Below are positions 26,149 to 34,921 of a stretch of 64,000 bases of DNA, piece after piece. Position 1 is the stretch's first letter; every line of letters starts with the position of its first letter. Where the stretch lies: NCBI RefSeq assembly GCF_000374805.1, contig NZ_KB895341.1:1-64000 (forward strand). The letters are read 5' to 3'. The position numbers and the translations under genes are program-made. The notes below the pieces were generated by a model that was not told where the DNA came from, did no database searches, and saw only the letters and a program-made list of their open reading frames with translations. The stretch is from Chitiniphilus shinanonensis DSM 23277. GTDB taxonomy: Bacteria; Pseudomonadota; Gammaproteobacteria; Burkholderiales; Chitinibacteraceae.

Positions 26149-29100
26149 TGGCGCTTTTGCCGCCGCGTCCCACCGTGTCCAGCCTGCCCCGCCCCGGCGA
26201 GCGCCTCCCGCTCCCCACTCCCCATGGTTCCGCCGACAGTCTGTTGCTTGCCCGCTACGCCGCCCAGTCGCACCCGCTGGTGGTGCTGGCGGACAGCGCC
26301 GCCACCGCCGGGCGCCTCAAGGACGAGCTGGCCTTCTGGCTGCCGCAGGCGCGCATCGTGCTGCTGCCGGATTGGGAAACGCTGCCCTACGATCATTTCA
26401 GCCCGCACCAGGACCTGATCTCCGAGCGCCTGGCCACGCTGTGGCAGATCCGCCAGGATCAGGCCGACGTGGTGATCGTGCCGATGCAGACCGCGCTGGG
26501 CCGGCTGGCCCCGGTGGAATACCTGGCCGGCTATACCTTCATGTTGCAGAAGGGCCGGAAGTTCGACGTCGACAAGGTGCGCGCCGACCTCGCCTTCGCC
26601 GGCTACAGCCATGTCACCCAGGTGTACAGCCCCGGCGAATACTCGATCCGCGGCGGGCTGATCGACCTCTATCCGATGGGCTCGCCGCTGCCGTACCGGC
26701 TCGACCTGTTCGACGACGAGATCGAGACCATCCGCACCTTCGACGTCGATACCCAGCGCAGCCTGTACCCGGTGCCCGAGATCCGCCTGCTGCCGGCGCG
26801 CGAGTTCCCGCTGGACGAGCACGGCCGCACCAAATTCCGCCAGCGCTTCCGCGAAGTATTCGAGGGCGACCCGAGCAAGAGCCGGCTGTACAAGGACATC
26901 AGCAGCGGCGTCACCCCGGCCGGCATCGAGTACTACCTGCCGCTGTTCTTCGACGCCACCGCCACCGTGTTCGACTACCTGCCGGCGGGCGCGCTGCTGG
27001 CGCTGCACGGCGACGTGCACGGCGCGGCCGACCGCTTCTGGGCCGACACCCAGGATCGCTACCGCAACCTGTCCGGCGAGAAGGACCGGCCCATCCTGGC
27101 GCCCAAGGCGCTGTACCTGCCACCCGACGAGTTCTTCGCCCAGGTCAAGGCCTATCCCCGACTGGCCCTGACCGCCGAGCCGGGCGGCCTGGCGCGCGCG
27201 TTGCCACCGCTGGACGTGGATCGCCGCGCCGACAACCCGATCGCCCGCCTGACCGCCTTCGTCGACAGCCATCCGGGGCGTATCCTCATCACCGCCGAGA
27301 GCCTGGGCCGCCGCGAGACCATGGCGCAGTTCTTCGCCGAGTACGGGCTGAAGCCGGCGCTGGCCGACAGCTGGCAGGCATTCCTGGACGCGCCGGAGCG
27401 GGTGATGCTGGCCGCCGCGCCGCTGCATACCGGCTTCCTGCTGGACGACCCGGCGGTGGCCGTCGTCACCGAGGCCAACCTGTACGTGGCGGTGGCGCAG
27501 TCGCGCGGCAAGAAGCAGCAGAAGCGCAGCAACACCGACGCCATGCTGCGCGACCTGTCCGAACTCAAGGTGGGCGACGCCGTGGTGCACGAGGCGCACG
27601 GCATCGGCCGCTACCAGGGCCTGGTGTCGATGGACCTGGGCGAAGGCGAGACCGAGCTGCTGCTGCTGGAATACGCCGGCGGCGACAAACTCTACGTGCC
27701 GGTCAGCCAGTTGCACGTGATCAGCCGCTATTCCGGCGGCGCCGCCGACGCCGCGCCGATGCACAAGCTGGGCTCCGGCGCCTGGGAGAAGGCCAAGCGC
27801 CGCGCCGCCGAACAGGTGCGCGACACCGCGGCCGAGCTGCTCAACCTGTACGCCCGCCGCGCCGCGCGCGAAGGCCACGCCTTCGACTGGAGCCACCACG
27901 ACTACGAAGCCTTCGCCGCCGGCTTCGGCTTCGACGAGACCGCCGACCAGGCCGCCGCCATCGAGGCGGTGCTGGTGGACATGCGCATCGGCCGCCCGAT
28001 GGATCGGCTGGTGTGCGGCGACGTGGGCTTCGGCAAGACCGAGGTCGCACTGCGCGCCGCCTTCGCCGCCGTGGCCGGCGGCAAGCAGGTGGCCGTGCTG
28101 GTGCCGACCACGCTGCTGGCCGAACAGCATTTCCAGACCTTCTCCGACCGCTTTTCCGACTGGCCGGTCAAGCTGGCCGAGCTGAGCCGCTTCCGCTCCA
28201 CCAAGGAAGTGGGCGTGGCGATCAAGGGCCTGGCCGAAGGCAGCATCGACATCGTGATCGGCACCCACAAGCTGGTGCAGCCCGACGTGCAGTTCAAGAA
28301 CCTGGGGCTGGTGATCATCGACGAGGAACACCGCTTCGGCGTGCGGCAGAAGGAACAGCTCAAGGCGCTGCGCGCCAACGTCGACGTGCTGACGCTGACC
28401 GCCACCCCGATCCCGCGCACCCTGGCGATGAGCCTGGAAGGCATCCGCGACTTCTCGGTGATCGCCACCGCGCCGTCCAAGCGGCTGTCGGTGAAGACCT
28501 TCGTCGCCAAGTATTCCGACGGTGTGATCCGCGAAGCGGTGCTGCGCGAACTGAAGCGCGGCGGCCAGGTGTTCTTCCTGCACAACGAAGTCGACACCAT
28601 CGAGAACATGCGCGAGAAGCTGACCGCGCTGTTGCCCGAGGCGCGCATCGGCGTGGCGCACGGCCAGATGCGCGAGCGCGAGCTGGAACACGTGATGCGC
28701 GATTTTCATGCCCAGCGCTTCAACCTGCTGCTGTGCACCACCATCATCGAGACCGGCATCGACATCCCCAACGCCAACACCATCGTGATGAACCGGGCCG
28801 ACAAGTTCGGCCTGGCCCAGTTGCACCAGATGCGCGGCCGGGTCGGCCGCAGCCACCACCAGGCGTATGCCTACCTGCTGGTGCCCGACGTGGAGGGCCT
28901 GACCGCCGACGCCCGCAAGCGGCTGGAGGCGATCCAGGCGATGGAGGAACTGGGCAGCGGCTTCTACCTGGCGATGCACGACCTGGAGATCCGCGGCGCC
29001 GGCGAGGTGCTGGGCGAATCGCAATCGGGCGAGATGCAGGAGATCGGCTTTTCGCTGTACAGCCAGATGCTGAACGAAGCGGTCAAGGCGTTGAGGAAGG

Positions 29101-29567
29101 GCGTCGAGCCCGACCTGAGCCAGCCGCTGGGCGTCACCACCGAGATCAACCTGCACGCCCCCGCCCTGCTGCCCAATGACTATTGCCCGGATGTGCACGA
29201 GCGCCTCAGCCTGTACAAGCGCCTGGCCAACTGCGAAACCGCGGACGACCTCGACGCGCTGATGCAGGAGCTGATCGACCGCTTCGGCCTGCTGCCGGAC
29301 GCCGCCCGCGTGCTGCTCGAATGCCACCGCCTGCGCATGCTGGCCAAGCCGATGGGCATCCAGAAGATCGACGCCGCCGACACCGCCGTGGTCGTCACCT
29401 TCGCCCGCAACACCGTGGTCGAGCCGTTCCGCATCATCCAGCTGGTGCAGAGCAAGAAGCACTACAAGATGGTGCCGCCCGACCGCCTGCGCATCGAGGG
29501 CAACTGGCCCGAAGCCATGCTGCGCGCGGTGCGGGTGAAGGAGCTGCTGGGGGAGTTGAAGCAGTGA
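26148..29567 (+). CDS. mfd: Transcription-repair coupling factor Mfd
   Basis: Up to 1,139 residues (1,130 if the GTG at 26175 is used). Mfd removes RNA polymerase stalled at lesions and recruits UvrA. Order: UvrB-homology region (LPDWETLPYDHFSPHQDLISERL; SPGEYSIRGGLIDLYPMGS), CarD-like RNAP-interaction domain (KVGDAVVHEAHGIGRYQGLV), RecG-type translocase with Walker A CGDVGFGKTEVALRA and DEEH box IIDEEHRFGVRQKEQ, motif TATPIPRTLAMS, helicase-C GRVGRSHHQAYAYLL, and the TRCF C-terminal domain. The frame is open upstream to 25884, over the divergent gene, but no family homology lies there. Confidence 0.95.
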   Translation: MALLPPRPTVSSLPRPGERLPLPTPHGSADSLLLARYAAQSHPLVVLADSAATAGRLKDELAFWLPQARIVLLPDWETLPYDHFSPHQDLISERLATLWQIRQDQADVVIVPMQTALGRLAPVEYLAGYTFMLQKGRKFDVDKVRADLAFAGYSHVTQVYSPGEYSIRGGLIDLYPMGSPLPYRLDLFDDEIETIRTFDVDTQRSLYPVPEIRLLPAREFPLDEHGRTKFRQRFREVFEGDPSKSRLYKDISSGVTPAGIEYYLPLFFDATATVFDYLPAGALLALHGDVHGAADRFWADTQDRYRNLSGEKDRPILAPKALYLPPDEFFAQVKAYPRLALTAEPGGLARALPPLDVDRRADNPIARLTAFVDSHPGRILITAESLGRRETMAQFFAEYGLKPALADSWQAFLDAPERVMLAAAPLHTGFLLDDPAVAVVTEANLYVAVAQSRGKKQQKRSNTDAMLRDLSELKVGDAVVHEAHGIGRYQGLVSMDLGEGETELLLLEYAGGDKLYVPVSQLHVISRYSGGAADAAPMHKLGSGAWEKAKRRAAEQVRDTAAELLNLYARRAAREGHAFDWSHHDYEAFAAGFGFDETADQAAAIEAVLVDMRIGRPMDRLVCGDVGFGKTEVALRAAFAAVAGGKQVAVLVPTTLLAEQHFQTFSDRFSDWPVKLAELSRFRSTKEVGVAIKGLAEGSIDIVIGTHKLVQPDVQFKNLGLVIIDEEHRFGVRQKEQLKALRANVDVLTLTATPIPRTLAMSLEGIRDFSVIATAPSKRLSVKTFVAKYSDGVIREAVLRELKRGGQVFFLHNEVDTIENMREKLTALLPEARIGVAHGQMRERELEHVMRDFHAQRFNLLLCTTIIETGIDIPNANTIVMNRADKFGLAQLHQMRGRVGRSHHQAYAYLLVPDVEGLTADARKRLEAIQAMEELGSGFYLAMHDLEIRGAGEVLGESQSGEMQEIGFSLYSQMLNEAVKALRKGVEPDLSQPLGVTTEINLHAPALLPNDYCPDVHERLSLYKRLANCETADDLDALMQELIDRFGLLPDAARVLLECHRLRMLAKPMGIQKIDAADTAVVVTFARNTVVEPFRIIQLVQSKKHYKMVPPDRLRIEGNWPEAMLRAVRVKELLGELKQ

Positions 29568-29580
29568 GGCCCTTGGCGCG

Positions 29581-29615
29581 ATGCGCATGAATCATGCGCA
29601 TAGTACGTGCATAAT
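29581..29615 (+). promoter_or_regulatory. ccdAB promoter with 21-bp palindromic operator
   Basis: A perfect palindrome ATGCGCATGA-A-TCATGCGCAT (29581-29601) is followed by the -10-like hexamer CATAAT (29610-29615). The palindrome covers the expected -35 position, as for an autorepressed toxin-antitoxin promoter. Binding by the CcdA-CcdB complex is inferred. Confidence 0.5.
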
Positions 29616-29643
29616 CTGTCTGTTCCGTCGGGAGCACTACGCC

Positions 29644-29889
29644 ATGCCCAGCATCACGCAACGCCCTACGCACAAGAAATCCGCCAACCTGTCGGTCAAC
29701 GCCGAGTTGCTCAACCAGGCCCGCGCGCTGGACATCAACCTTTCCGCCACGCTGGAAGCCGCGTTGATCCAGGCGATCCAGCAAAAGCGCCGCGCGCGCT
29801 GGCTGGAGGAAAACCGCGAGGCCATCGCGCAATACAACCAGGACGTGACGGAGCACGGGGTGTTCAGCGATGGAGTGCGCGGCTTCTGA
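29644..29889 (+). CDS. ccdA: CcdA-family antitoxin
   Basis: 81 residues; the ATG at 29644 follows GGGAGC. The N-terminal half (KKSANLSVNAELLNQARALD) is the ribbon-helix-helix DNA-binding dimer. The C-terminal half (WLEENREAIAQYNQDVTEHG) is the CcdB-neutralising tail ending FSDGVRGF, typical of CcdA. The stop overlaps the toxin start (TGATG), coupling translation. Chromosomal ccd systems are known in many proteobacteria. Confidence 0.9.
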   Translation: MPSITQRPTHKKSANLSVNAELLNQARALDINLSATLEAALIQAIQQKRRARWLEENREAIAQYNQDVTEHGVFSDGVRGF

Positions 29890-30206
29890 TGCGACGCTAT
29901 CTGGTCCATCGCAACCGCAACGCCGCGACCCGCGACAGCGTGCCCTACCTGCTCGATGTCCAGAGCGACCTGCTCGCGGGGCTGGAAACCCGCGTGGTGG
30001 TGCCGCTGCGGCCACTCCCGGACGCACCCGGCCGCCGGATCGAGGGACTGATGCCGCAATTCGAGGTGGAAGGCCGGCCGGTGATCGCCGTCTTTCCGCA
30101 AATGGCCGGCATTCCCAACGCGGCGCTCGGCCCCGTCGTCACCGACCTTTCCCACGAGCACGGCCGGATCATCGCCGCGCTCGACCTGTTATTCACCGGA
30201 ATCTGA
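29889..30206 (+). CDS. ccdB: CcdB-family toxin
   Basis: 105 residues. [22 protein letters not shown] and [20 protein letters not shown] match the CcdB fold, which poisons DNA gyrase by binding GyrA. The C-terminus reads FTGI where plasmid F CcdB has FWGI. Trp99 of the F protein is a key gyrase-contact and toxicity residue, and here it is Thr, so toxicity or target binding may be altered. Gly and Ile of the terminal triplet are kept. Confidence 0.9.
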   Translation: MRRYLVHRNRNAATRDSVPYLLDVQSDLLAGLETRVVVPLRPLPDAPGRRIEGLMPQFEVEGRPVIAVFPQMAGIPNAALGPVVTDLSHEHGRIIAALDLLFTGI

Positions 30207-30219
30207 TTCAAGGACCCAC

Positions 30220-30921
<702 letters not shown>

Positions 30922-30939
30922 GCCGGCGGGCGCGACGCC

Positions 30940-30987
30940 TGGGGCGAACCGTCCTTCGCCCCCGCGTTTGAAGATCGATTCGCCCTG
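30940..30987. repeat. Family B 48-bp terminal-inverted-repeat element, copy 1
   Basis: Ends TGGGGCGAACCG and CGATTCGCCCTGG surround GTCCTTCGCCCCCGCGTTTG. This is the inverse orientation of the copies at 33.5, 34.75 and 46.75 kb. It lies between the UPF0149 and GIY-YIG genes. Confidence 0.65.
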
Positions 30988-30995
30988 GGCCATGC

Positions 30996-31304
30996 ATGAG
31001 CTGGTTTCTCTACGTGATCGAATGCCGCGACGGCAGCCTGTACACCGGCGTCGCCACCGACGTGGCACGCCGCTGGGCCGAGCACGCCAGCGGCCGCGGC
31101 GCGCGCTACACCCGCGCCCATCCGCCCCTGCGCCTGCTGGCCGTCGCCGCCCACCCCGACCGCTCCAGCGCCCAGAAGGCCGAAGCCGCGCTCAAGCGCC
31201 TCAAGCCCCTCGCCAAGCGTGGCTTCTGCCAGGCCAACCCGGCGCCGGCGGCACTGCTGGCGATGCTAGCGGTGAGCGAGGCGCAGCTAAACCCTACACC
31301 TTGA
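30996..31304 (+). CDS. GIY-YIG nuclease-superfamily protein (UPF0213 / YhbQ type)
   Basis: 102 residues. The fold-defining strands are FLYVIECRDGSLYTGVATDV, in place of GIY...YIG, followed by RRWAEH, as in UPF0213/YhbQ-like stand-alone domains. A Lys-rich helix (AQKAEAALKRLKPLAK) follows. Cellular role is not established; nucleic-acid nicking is plausible. Its stop codon TGA is formed by the left end of the inserted element at 31300-31441, so the native C-terminus may have been longer. Confidence 0.8.
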   Translation: MSWFLYVIECRDGSLYTGVATDVARRWAEHASGRGARYTRAHPPLRLLAVAAHPDRSSAQKAEAALKRLKPLAKRGFCQANPAPAALLAMLAVSEAQLNPTP

Positions 31305-31441
31305 ACCACAGAGGACACGAAGGACACGGAGGGGTCACTGAGAAAAGCTGGCGGGAAGGTCCGGATGTATCCGCTCGGCGCCCGGCCGTTCAGGTCTTCC
31401 TCTGTGAATCTCCGTGCTCTCACCGTCCTCTGTGGTTCAAG
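31300..31441. repeat. 142-bp terminal-inverted-repeat element (CTTGAACCACAGAGGAC ends)
   Basis: Perfect 17-bp inverted ends, CTTGAACCACAGAGGAC (31300-31316) and its complement (31425-31441), enclose ~108 bp. The TGA inside each TTGAAC end is the stop codon of one flanking gene: GIY-YIG at 31302-31304 (plus) and MscS-like at 31439-31437 (minus). Similar 'accacagaggac' repeats are common in environmental bacteria. Confidence 0.85.
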
Positions 31442-32552
31442 ACTTGGGGTTCCCCTCAGCACGCCCCCCACTTCCCACCTCATCGTCCCGCAGCAACCGC
31501 GTGGTCGGGCGGGCCAGTTGGGCGCCGTGGCGGGCGATGATCTCCAGCACCTGGAACAGCACCCGCTCCTTCACCGCGTGGTATTCCACCCAGACGGTGG
31601 TGCGGGTGAAGGTGTAGACGAAGAAATCCAGCGACGACGGGCCGACGCCGTTGAAGTTCACGATCAGCGTCTGCGTGGCGTCGAGCTCGGGATGCGCCTG
31701 CAACATCGCGCGCACCTCGGCGACGATGGCCGGCAGCCTGTCGGCGTCCTCGATGCGCAGCCCCAGGGTTTCGAAGATGCGGCGGTTGCTCATGCGCGAC
31801 GGGTTCTCCACCGAGATGGTGGCGAACGCCGAGTTCGGCACGTACAGCGGGCGCCGGTCGAAGGTGCGGATGGTGGTCAGGCGCCAGCCGATGTGTTCCA
31901 CCGTGCCCTCGATGTTGCGATCCGGCGAGCGGATCCACTCGCCCACCACGAACGGACGGTCCAGGTAGATCATCAGCCCGCCGAAGAAGTTGGCCAGCAG
32001 ATCCTTGGCGGCGAAGCCCACCGCGATGCCGCCGACGCCGCCGAAGGCCAGCACGCCGGAGATCGAGAAACCCAGCGACTGCGCCGCCACCAGCGTGGCG
32101 GTGATGATCACCGAGATGCGCAGCAGCCGGCTGATCGCGGTGGCGGTGGTCACGTCCACGGGCGTGTGGCCTTCGCGCGGCTGCACCAGCGCGTGGGCCA
32201 CGTTGTTGATGAAGCGCACCAGGAACCACACCACCAGCCCGATGATCGCCAGCCGCCGCGCCGGATCGACGAAGTCGAACAGCTCCGAGCGCGCGTCGGG
32301 CGCCACCAGCTCCGCCGCCACCGACAGCCCGACCACCCACACCAGCCACGCCAGCGGCCGCCGCGCCGCGTCGATCAAGGCGTCGTCCCAATAGGTGGCG
32401 GTGCGCGCCAGTTGCGCCGCCAGGCGCTTGAGCAGGTAACGCACCAGCGCGTTGGCGAACACGGTGAACAACACCACCAGGAACACCTGGTAGATCCAGG
32501 CGTCGGTGCGGTAGAGCGATTGGAACCAGGCGGTCAATTGGCTAACGGACAT
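31437..32552 (-). CDS. MscS-family mechanosensitive channel (first)
   Basis: 371 residues; the start at 32552 has AAGGAG just upstream, whereas the 15-codon longer frame lacks one. About four membrane helices precede the MscS pore region: VLAFGGVGGIAVGFAAKDLLANFFGGLMI is the Gly/Ala-rich TM3-like helix. The beta domain follows (DRPFVVGEWI, then VEHIGWRLTTIRT and PLYVPNSAF). YnaI/YbdG-like size. Releases solutes on hypo-osmotic shock. Its stop codon is supplied by the neighbouring inverted-repeat element. Confidence 0.87.
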   Translation of the reverse strand: MSVSQLTAWFQSLYRTDAWIYQVFLVVLFTVFANALVRYLLKRLAAQLARTATYWDDALIDAARRPLAWLVWVVGLSVAAELVAPDARSELFDFVDPARRLAIIGLVVWFLVRFINNVAHALVQPREGHTPVDVTTATAISRLLRISVIITATLVAAQSLGFSISGVLAFGGVGGIAVGFAAKDLLANFFGGLMIYLDRPFVVGEWIRSPDRNIEGTVEHIGWRLTTIRTFDRRPLYVPNSAFATISVENPSRMSNRRIFETLGLRIEDADRLPAIVAEVRAMLQAHPELDATQTLIVNFNGVGPSSLDFFVYTFTRTTVWVEYHAVKERVLFQVLEIIARHGAQLARPTTRLLRDDEVGSGGRAEGNPKS

Positions 32553-32769
32553 GGCCTCTCCTTGGACTGATTGGCGCCACGCGCCCGGGAAACGCATCGG
32601 GGACGATCAGCGGGCGCCATGGCGAGGGCGCGACGGACGACGTGGCGGAGGCAATTTGCAATGACGCGGCCAGCCGCCGTGCAGCGGCCCGCATCCGGGA
32701 GGCGGCATGTTAAACCAGCCGCCGCGACGGCAAAACCGCAATCCTGCCGCCGCGCCCGTGTCGTGCCGC

Positions 32770-33375
32770 TCAGATCGCGCCGTGCCGCGACAGGCTGTCG
32801 CGCAGCGCTTCGGCCAGCGCGCGGTAGCCGGCGGCGTTGGGGTGGACGGTGTCGCTCTTCAGCGAGCGCTGGGCCAGGATGTCGCTCAGCGCCTCGTCCT
32901 CCAGCGGCACGTCGAACTCCTTGGCCAGTTCGCCGTAGAGCGGTGCGGTATTCAGCCGCAACCCCAGTTGCGGCACGCCGACCAGCAGCACCGGCAGCTG
33001 GCGCCGGCGCAGCTCGCTCAGCATCGCCGCCAGGTTGGCGCGGGTTTCGGCAGGCGACAGCCGTTGCAGGAAATCGTTGCCCCCCAGGCACAGGATCACC
33101 AGCGCCGGACGGGTATCGTCCAGCGCCTGCGCCAGTCGCTCTCGCCCTTGTGCGGTGGTTTCGCCGGGCACGCCTTCGTTGACCACGTTGCGGCCGATCA
33201 TGCCGGCCAGGATCGCCGGGTACGCCTGTTCGGCGGTGGCGCCGGTGCCGTAGGTGAGGCTGTCGCCGAACGCCAGCACGGTGGCGTCGGGCGCCAGGCG
33301 CGGCAAGGTGGGCCGCGAGCAGGCGACGCACAGCAGGATCAACAGGCAAGGCAGCCAGGCGGGCAGACGGCGCAT
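32770..33375 (-). CDS. GDSL/SGNH esterase lipoprotein (TesA-like)
   Basis: 201 residues from the ATG at 33375 (GGAG 6 nt upstream). The signal ends in a lipobox, LLCVAC, so the enzyme is probably a periplasm-facing lipoprotein, unlike soluble TesA. SGNH blocks: LAFGDSLTYGTG (Ser), NEGVPGETT (Gly), LGGNDFLQ (Asn) and SDTVHPNAAGY (Asp/His). Family members hydrolyse acyl-CoA, lysophospholipid or aryl esters. A longer upstream frame is unlikely because of the lipobox position. Confidence 0.87.
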   Translation of the reverse strand: MRRLPAWLPCLLILLCVACSRPTLPRLAPDATVLAFGDSLTYGTGATAEQAYPAILAGMIGRNVVNEGVPGETTAQGRERLAQALDDTRPALVILCLGGNDFLQRLSPAETRANLAAMLSELRRRQLPVLLVGVPQLGLRLNTAPLYGELAKEFDVPLEDEALSDILAQRSLKSDTVHPNAAGYRALAEALRDSLSRHGAI

Positions 33376-33543
33376 GGAGGACTCCGGTTCGACAGATGGG
33401 GCGGCGGGCTCGCGGCGCGGAGCGGGTCCGATCCGGGGAAGCGATGCGGCCGCAACGGTTGGCGAGGGTCGATCCGGCAAGCCTATCGCATGCGGGCATG
33501 GCGACGGAACTTTCGTCCGGCTGCCGCCACGAAGCCGCCTGCC

Positions 33544-33591
33544 GGGGCGAATCGACCTTCAAAGGTGGGTGCGCCGGCCGATTCACCCTAG
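33544..33591. repeat. Family B element, copy 2
   Basis: GGGCGAATCGACCTTCAAAG ... CGGCCGATTCACCCTAG; the ends are inverted repeats of each other. It sits in the divergent gap between the esterase and the second MscS-like gene, close to a TAGAAT sequence that could be a -10. Confidence 0.6.
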
Positions 33592-33622
33592 AATTGCCCC
33601 ATTCCATCGTCTTCGAGTGCTC

Positions 33623-34507
33623 ATGCTGCCCGCCTGGCTTCCCAATTTCATCGACAAGGTCTTCCTGCGCGACCTCGCCGCGTCGCTGGTATTCATCGTC
33701 ATCCTGCTGGTGCTGCGCTCGCTGATCCGCCACGGCATCCTCAAGCGGGACGACTTCGGCCCCGACGTGAAGCGCCGCTGGCTGGTCAACCTGCGCAACG
33801 TGGTGCTGGTGCTGTTCATGGTCGGCATGGCGCTGATCTGGGCCAACGAGATCGAGACGCTGGCGGTGTCGCTGGTGGCCATCGCCGCCGCCATCGTGCT
33901 GGCCACCAAGGAAATGATCCTGTGCATGATGGGCGCGATCTACCGCACCAGCACGCATGCCTATTCGGTCGGCGACCGGGTGGAGATCGCCGGGCTCAAG
34001 GGCCAGGTGATCGACATCAACCTGTTGTCGACCACGCTGCTGGAATCGAGCCAGGCGGTGGCGCGCAAGGGCACGGTCGGACGCGGCATCACCTTCCCGA
34101 ACAGCCTGATCCTGTCGCAGCCGGTGTTCAACGAGACCATGCTCGGCAGCTACGTGCTGCACACGGTGCACGTCAGCATCAATCGCGGTGAGGACTGGCA
34201 GGCCGGCGAAGCGGCGATGCTGGCCGAGGCGCGCGAGATCGTCGAGGAATACGCCGACGACCTGGCCAAGCATGCGCGCGAGCTGCAACGCGGCCAGGCG
34301 CTGGAAAGCGCCGCGCTGGAGCCGCGCCTGCGCCTGTCGTTGGACGACCGCGAATCGGTCGGCCTGCATCTGCAACTGCCGGTGCCGCTGGGCCAGCGCG
34401 CCCGCATCGAGCAACGCATCCTGCGCGCCTTCCTCGGCGCGGTGCCCTGTGGCCCCGCCGTCGAGGCCACCGCCGCACCGGCCGCCGAACCGTCGCCCGC
34501 GCCCTGA
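33623..34507 (+). CDS. MscS-family mechanosensitive channel (second, short)
   Basis: 294 residues with three N-terminal membrane helices (~18-35, 58-78, 83-105). The pore helix is shorter than usual (LVAIAAAIVLATKEMILCMMGAIY), followed by the beta domain (YSVGDRVEIAGLKGQVIDIN, FPNSLILSQPVFNET). The C-terminal part has a long charged helix (EEYADDLAKHARELQRG) and an Ala/Pro-rich tail. Start at 33623 chosen at the first in-frame Met before the first membrane helix. It diverges from the esterase gene. Confidence 0.82.
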   Translation: MLPAWLPNFIDKVFLRDLAASLVFIVILLVLRSLIRHGILKRDDFGPDVKRRWLVNLRNVVLVLFMVGMALIWANEIETLAVSLVAIAAAIVLATKEMILCMMGAIYRTSTHAYSVGDRVEIAGLKGQVIDINLLSTTLLESSQAVARKGTVGRGITFPNSLILSQPVFNETMLGSYVLHTVHVSINRGEDWQAGEAAMLAEAREIVEEYADDLAKHARELQRGQALESAALEPRLRLSLDDRESVGLHLQLPVPLGQRARIEQRILRAFLGAVPCGPAVEATAAPAAEPSPAP

Positions 34508-34552
34508 GCGACGGTCTACAATGCGCGCCCACCCTCTTCCCGGAACCGCAAC

Positions 34553-34753
34553 ATGACCCTTCCGCCCGACCACGCTCCCCTGCTTCCCAAGCCGTGCAGC
34601 AAGTGCGGCTCGCCCGGCGAAGTGACCAAGTCCGGCTCCAACCGCTATTGGGTGCAGTGCGCCAAGTTCGGCCGCAACGGCAACTGCAACGCCATCGGCC
34701 AGCAGGCCGCCAGCCGCAAGGAGGCGATCCGCAACTGGAACACGCGGCACTAA
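34553..34753 (+). CDS. Lar-like restriction-alleviation zinc-ribbon protein
   Basis: 66 residues. KPCSKCGSPG gives one CxxC knuckle; YWVQCAKFGRNGNC supplies the second metal pair, and the C-terminus KEAIRNWNTRH is the Lar-family signature (EAI-x-x-WN). Lar proteins of prophages modulate type I restriction. Stand-alone chromosomal versions like this are common and uncharacterised. A TACAAT -10-like hexamer lies at 34516-34521. Confidence 0.7.
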   Translation: MTLPPDHAPLLPKPCSKCGSPGEVTKSGSNRYWVQCAKFGRNGNCNAIGQQAASRKEAIRNWNTRH

Positions 34754-34804
34754 GTGAATCGACCTTCAAACGTGGGTGCGAAGGGCGCGGGTGCGAAGGG
34801 CGAA
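34751..34804. repeat. Family B element, copy 3 (degenerate)
   Basis: TGAATCGACCTTCAAACG follows the Lar-like stop codon immediately; the right half carries a short internal duplication of GGGTGCGAAGGGCG. The DNA to ~34873 then resembles the core of family C (CAAGGCGTAC and GCGCAACGCAG). Confidence 0.5.
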
Positions 34805-34875
34805 GGCCGGGATGCAGGGCAAGGCGTACCGAGTGCCGCGGGGTAATCCCCGTACGCGAGGCGCAACGCAGACAT

Positions 34876-34904
34876 GAAAAAACCGCCCCTCGGGGCGGTT
34901 TTTT
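34876..34904. terminator. Bidirectional terminator after tyrS
   Basis: ACCGCCCC and GGGGCGGT arms around TC, with A-run and T-run flanks. It lies just downstream of the tyrS stop and also faces plus-strand transcripts from the Lar-like gene. Confidence 0.9.
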
Positions 34905-34921
34905 GTCGGGCGCGGCGAAGA

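Noticed and set aside
26088-29588. A 1,166-codon minus-strand open frame opposite mfd
   Set aside because: Composition (His/Gln/Val/Ala-rich) and complete antisense overlap with unmistakable mfd show it is a by-product of high GC at third positions.
34801-34875. Possible small RNA or second terminator after the Lar-like gene
   Set aside because: Short stems exist, but the sequence matches the core of family C repeats; a decayed element explains it better.
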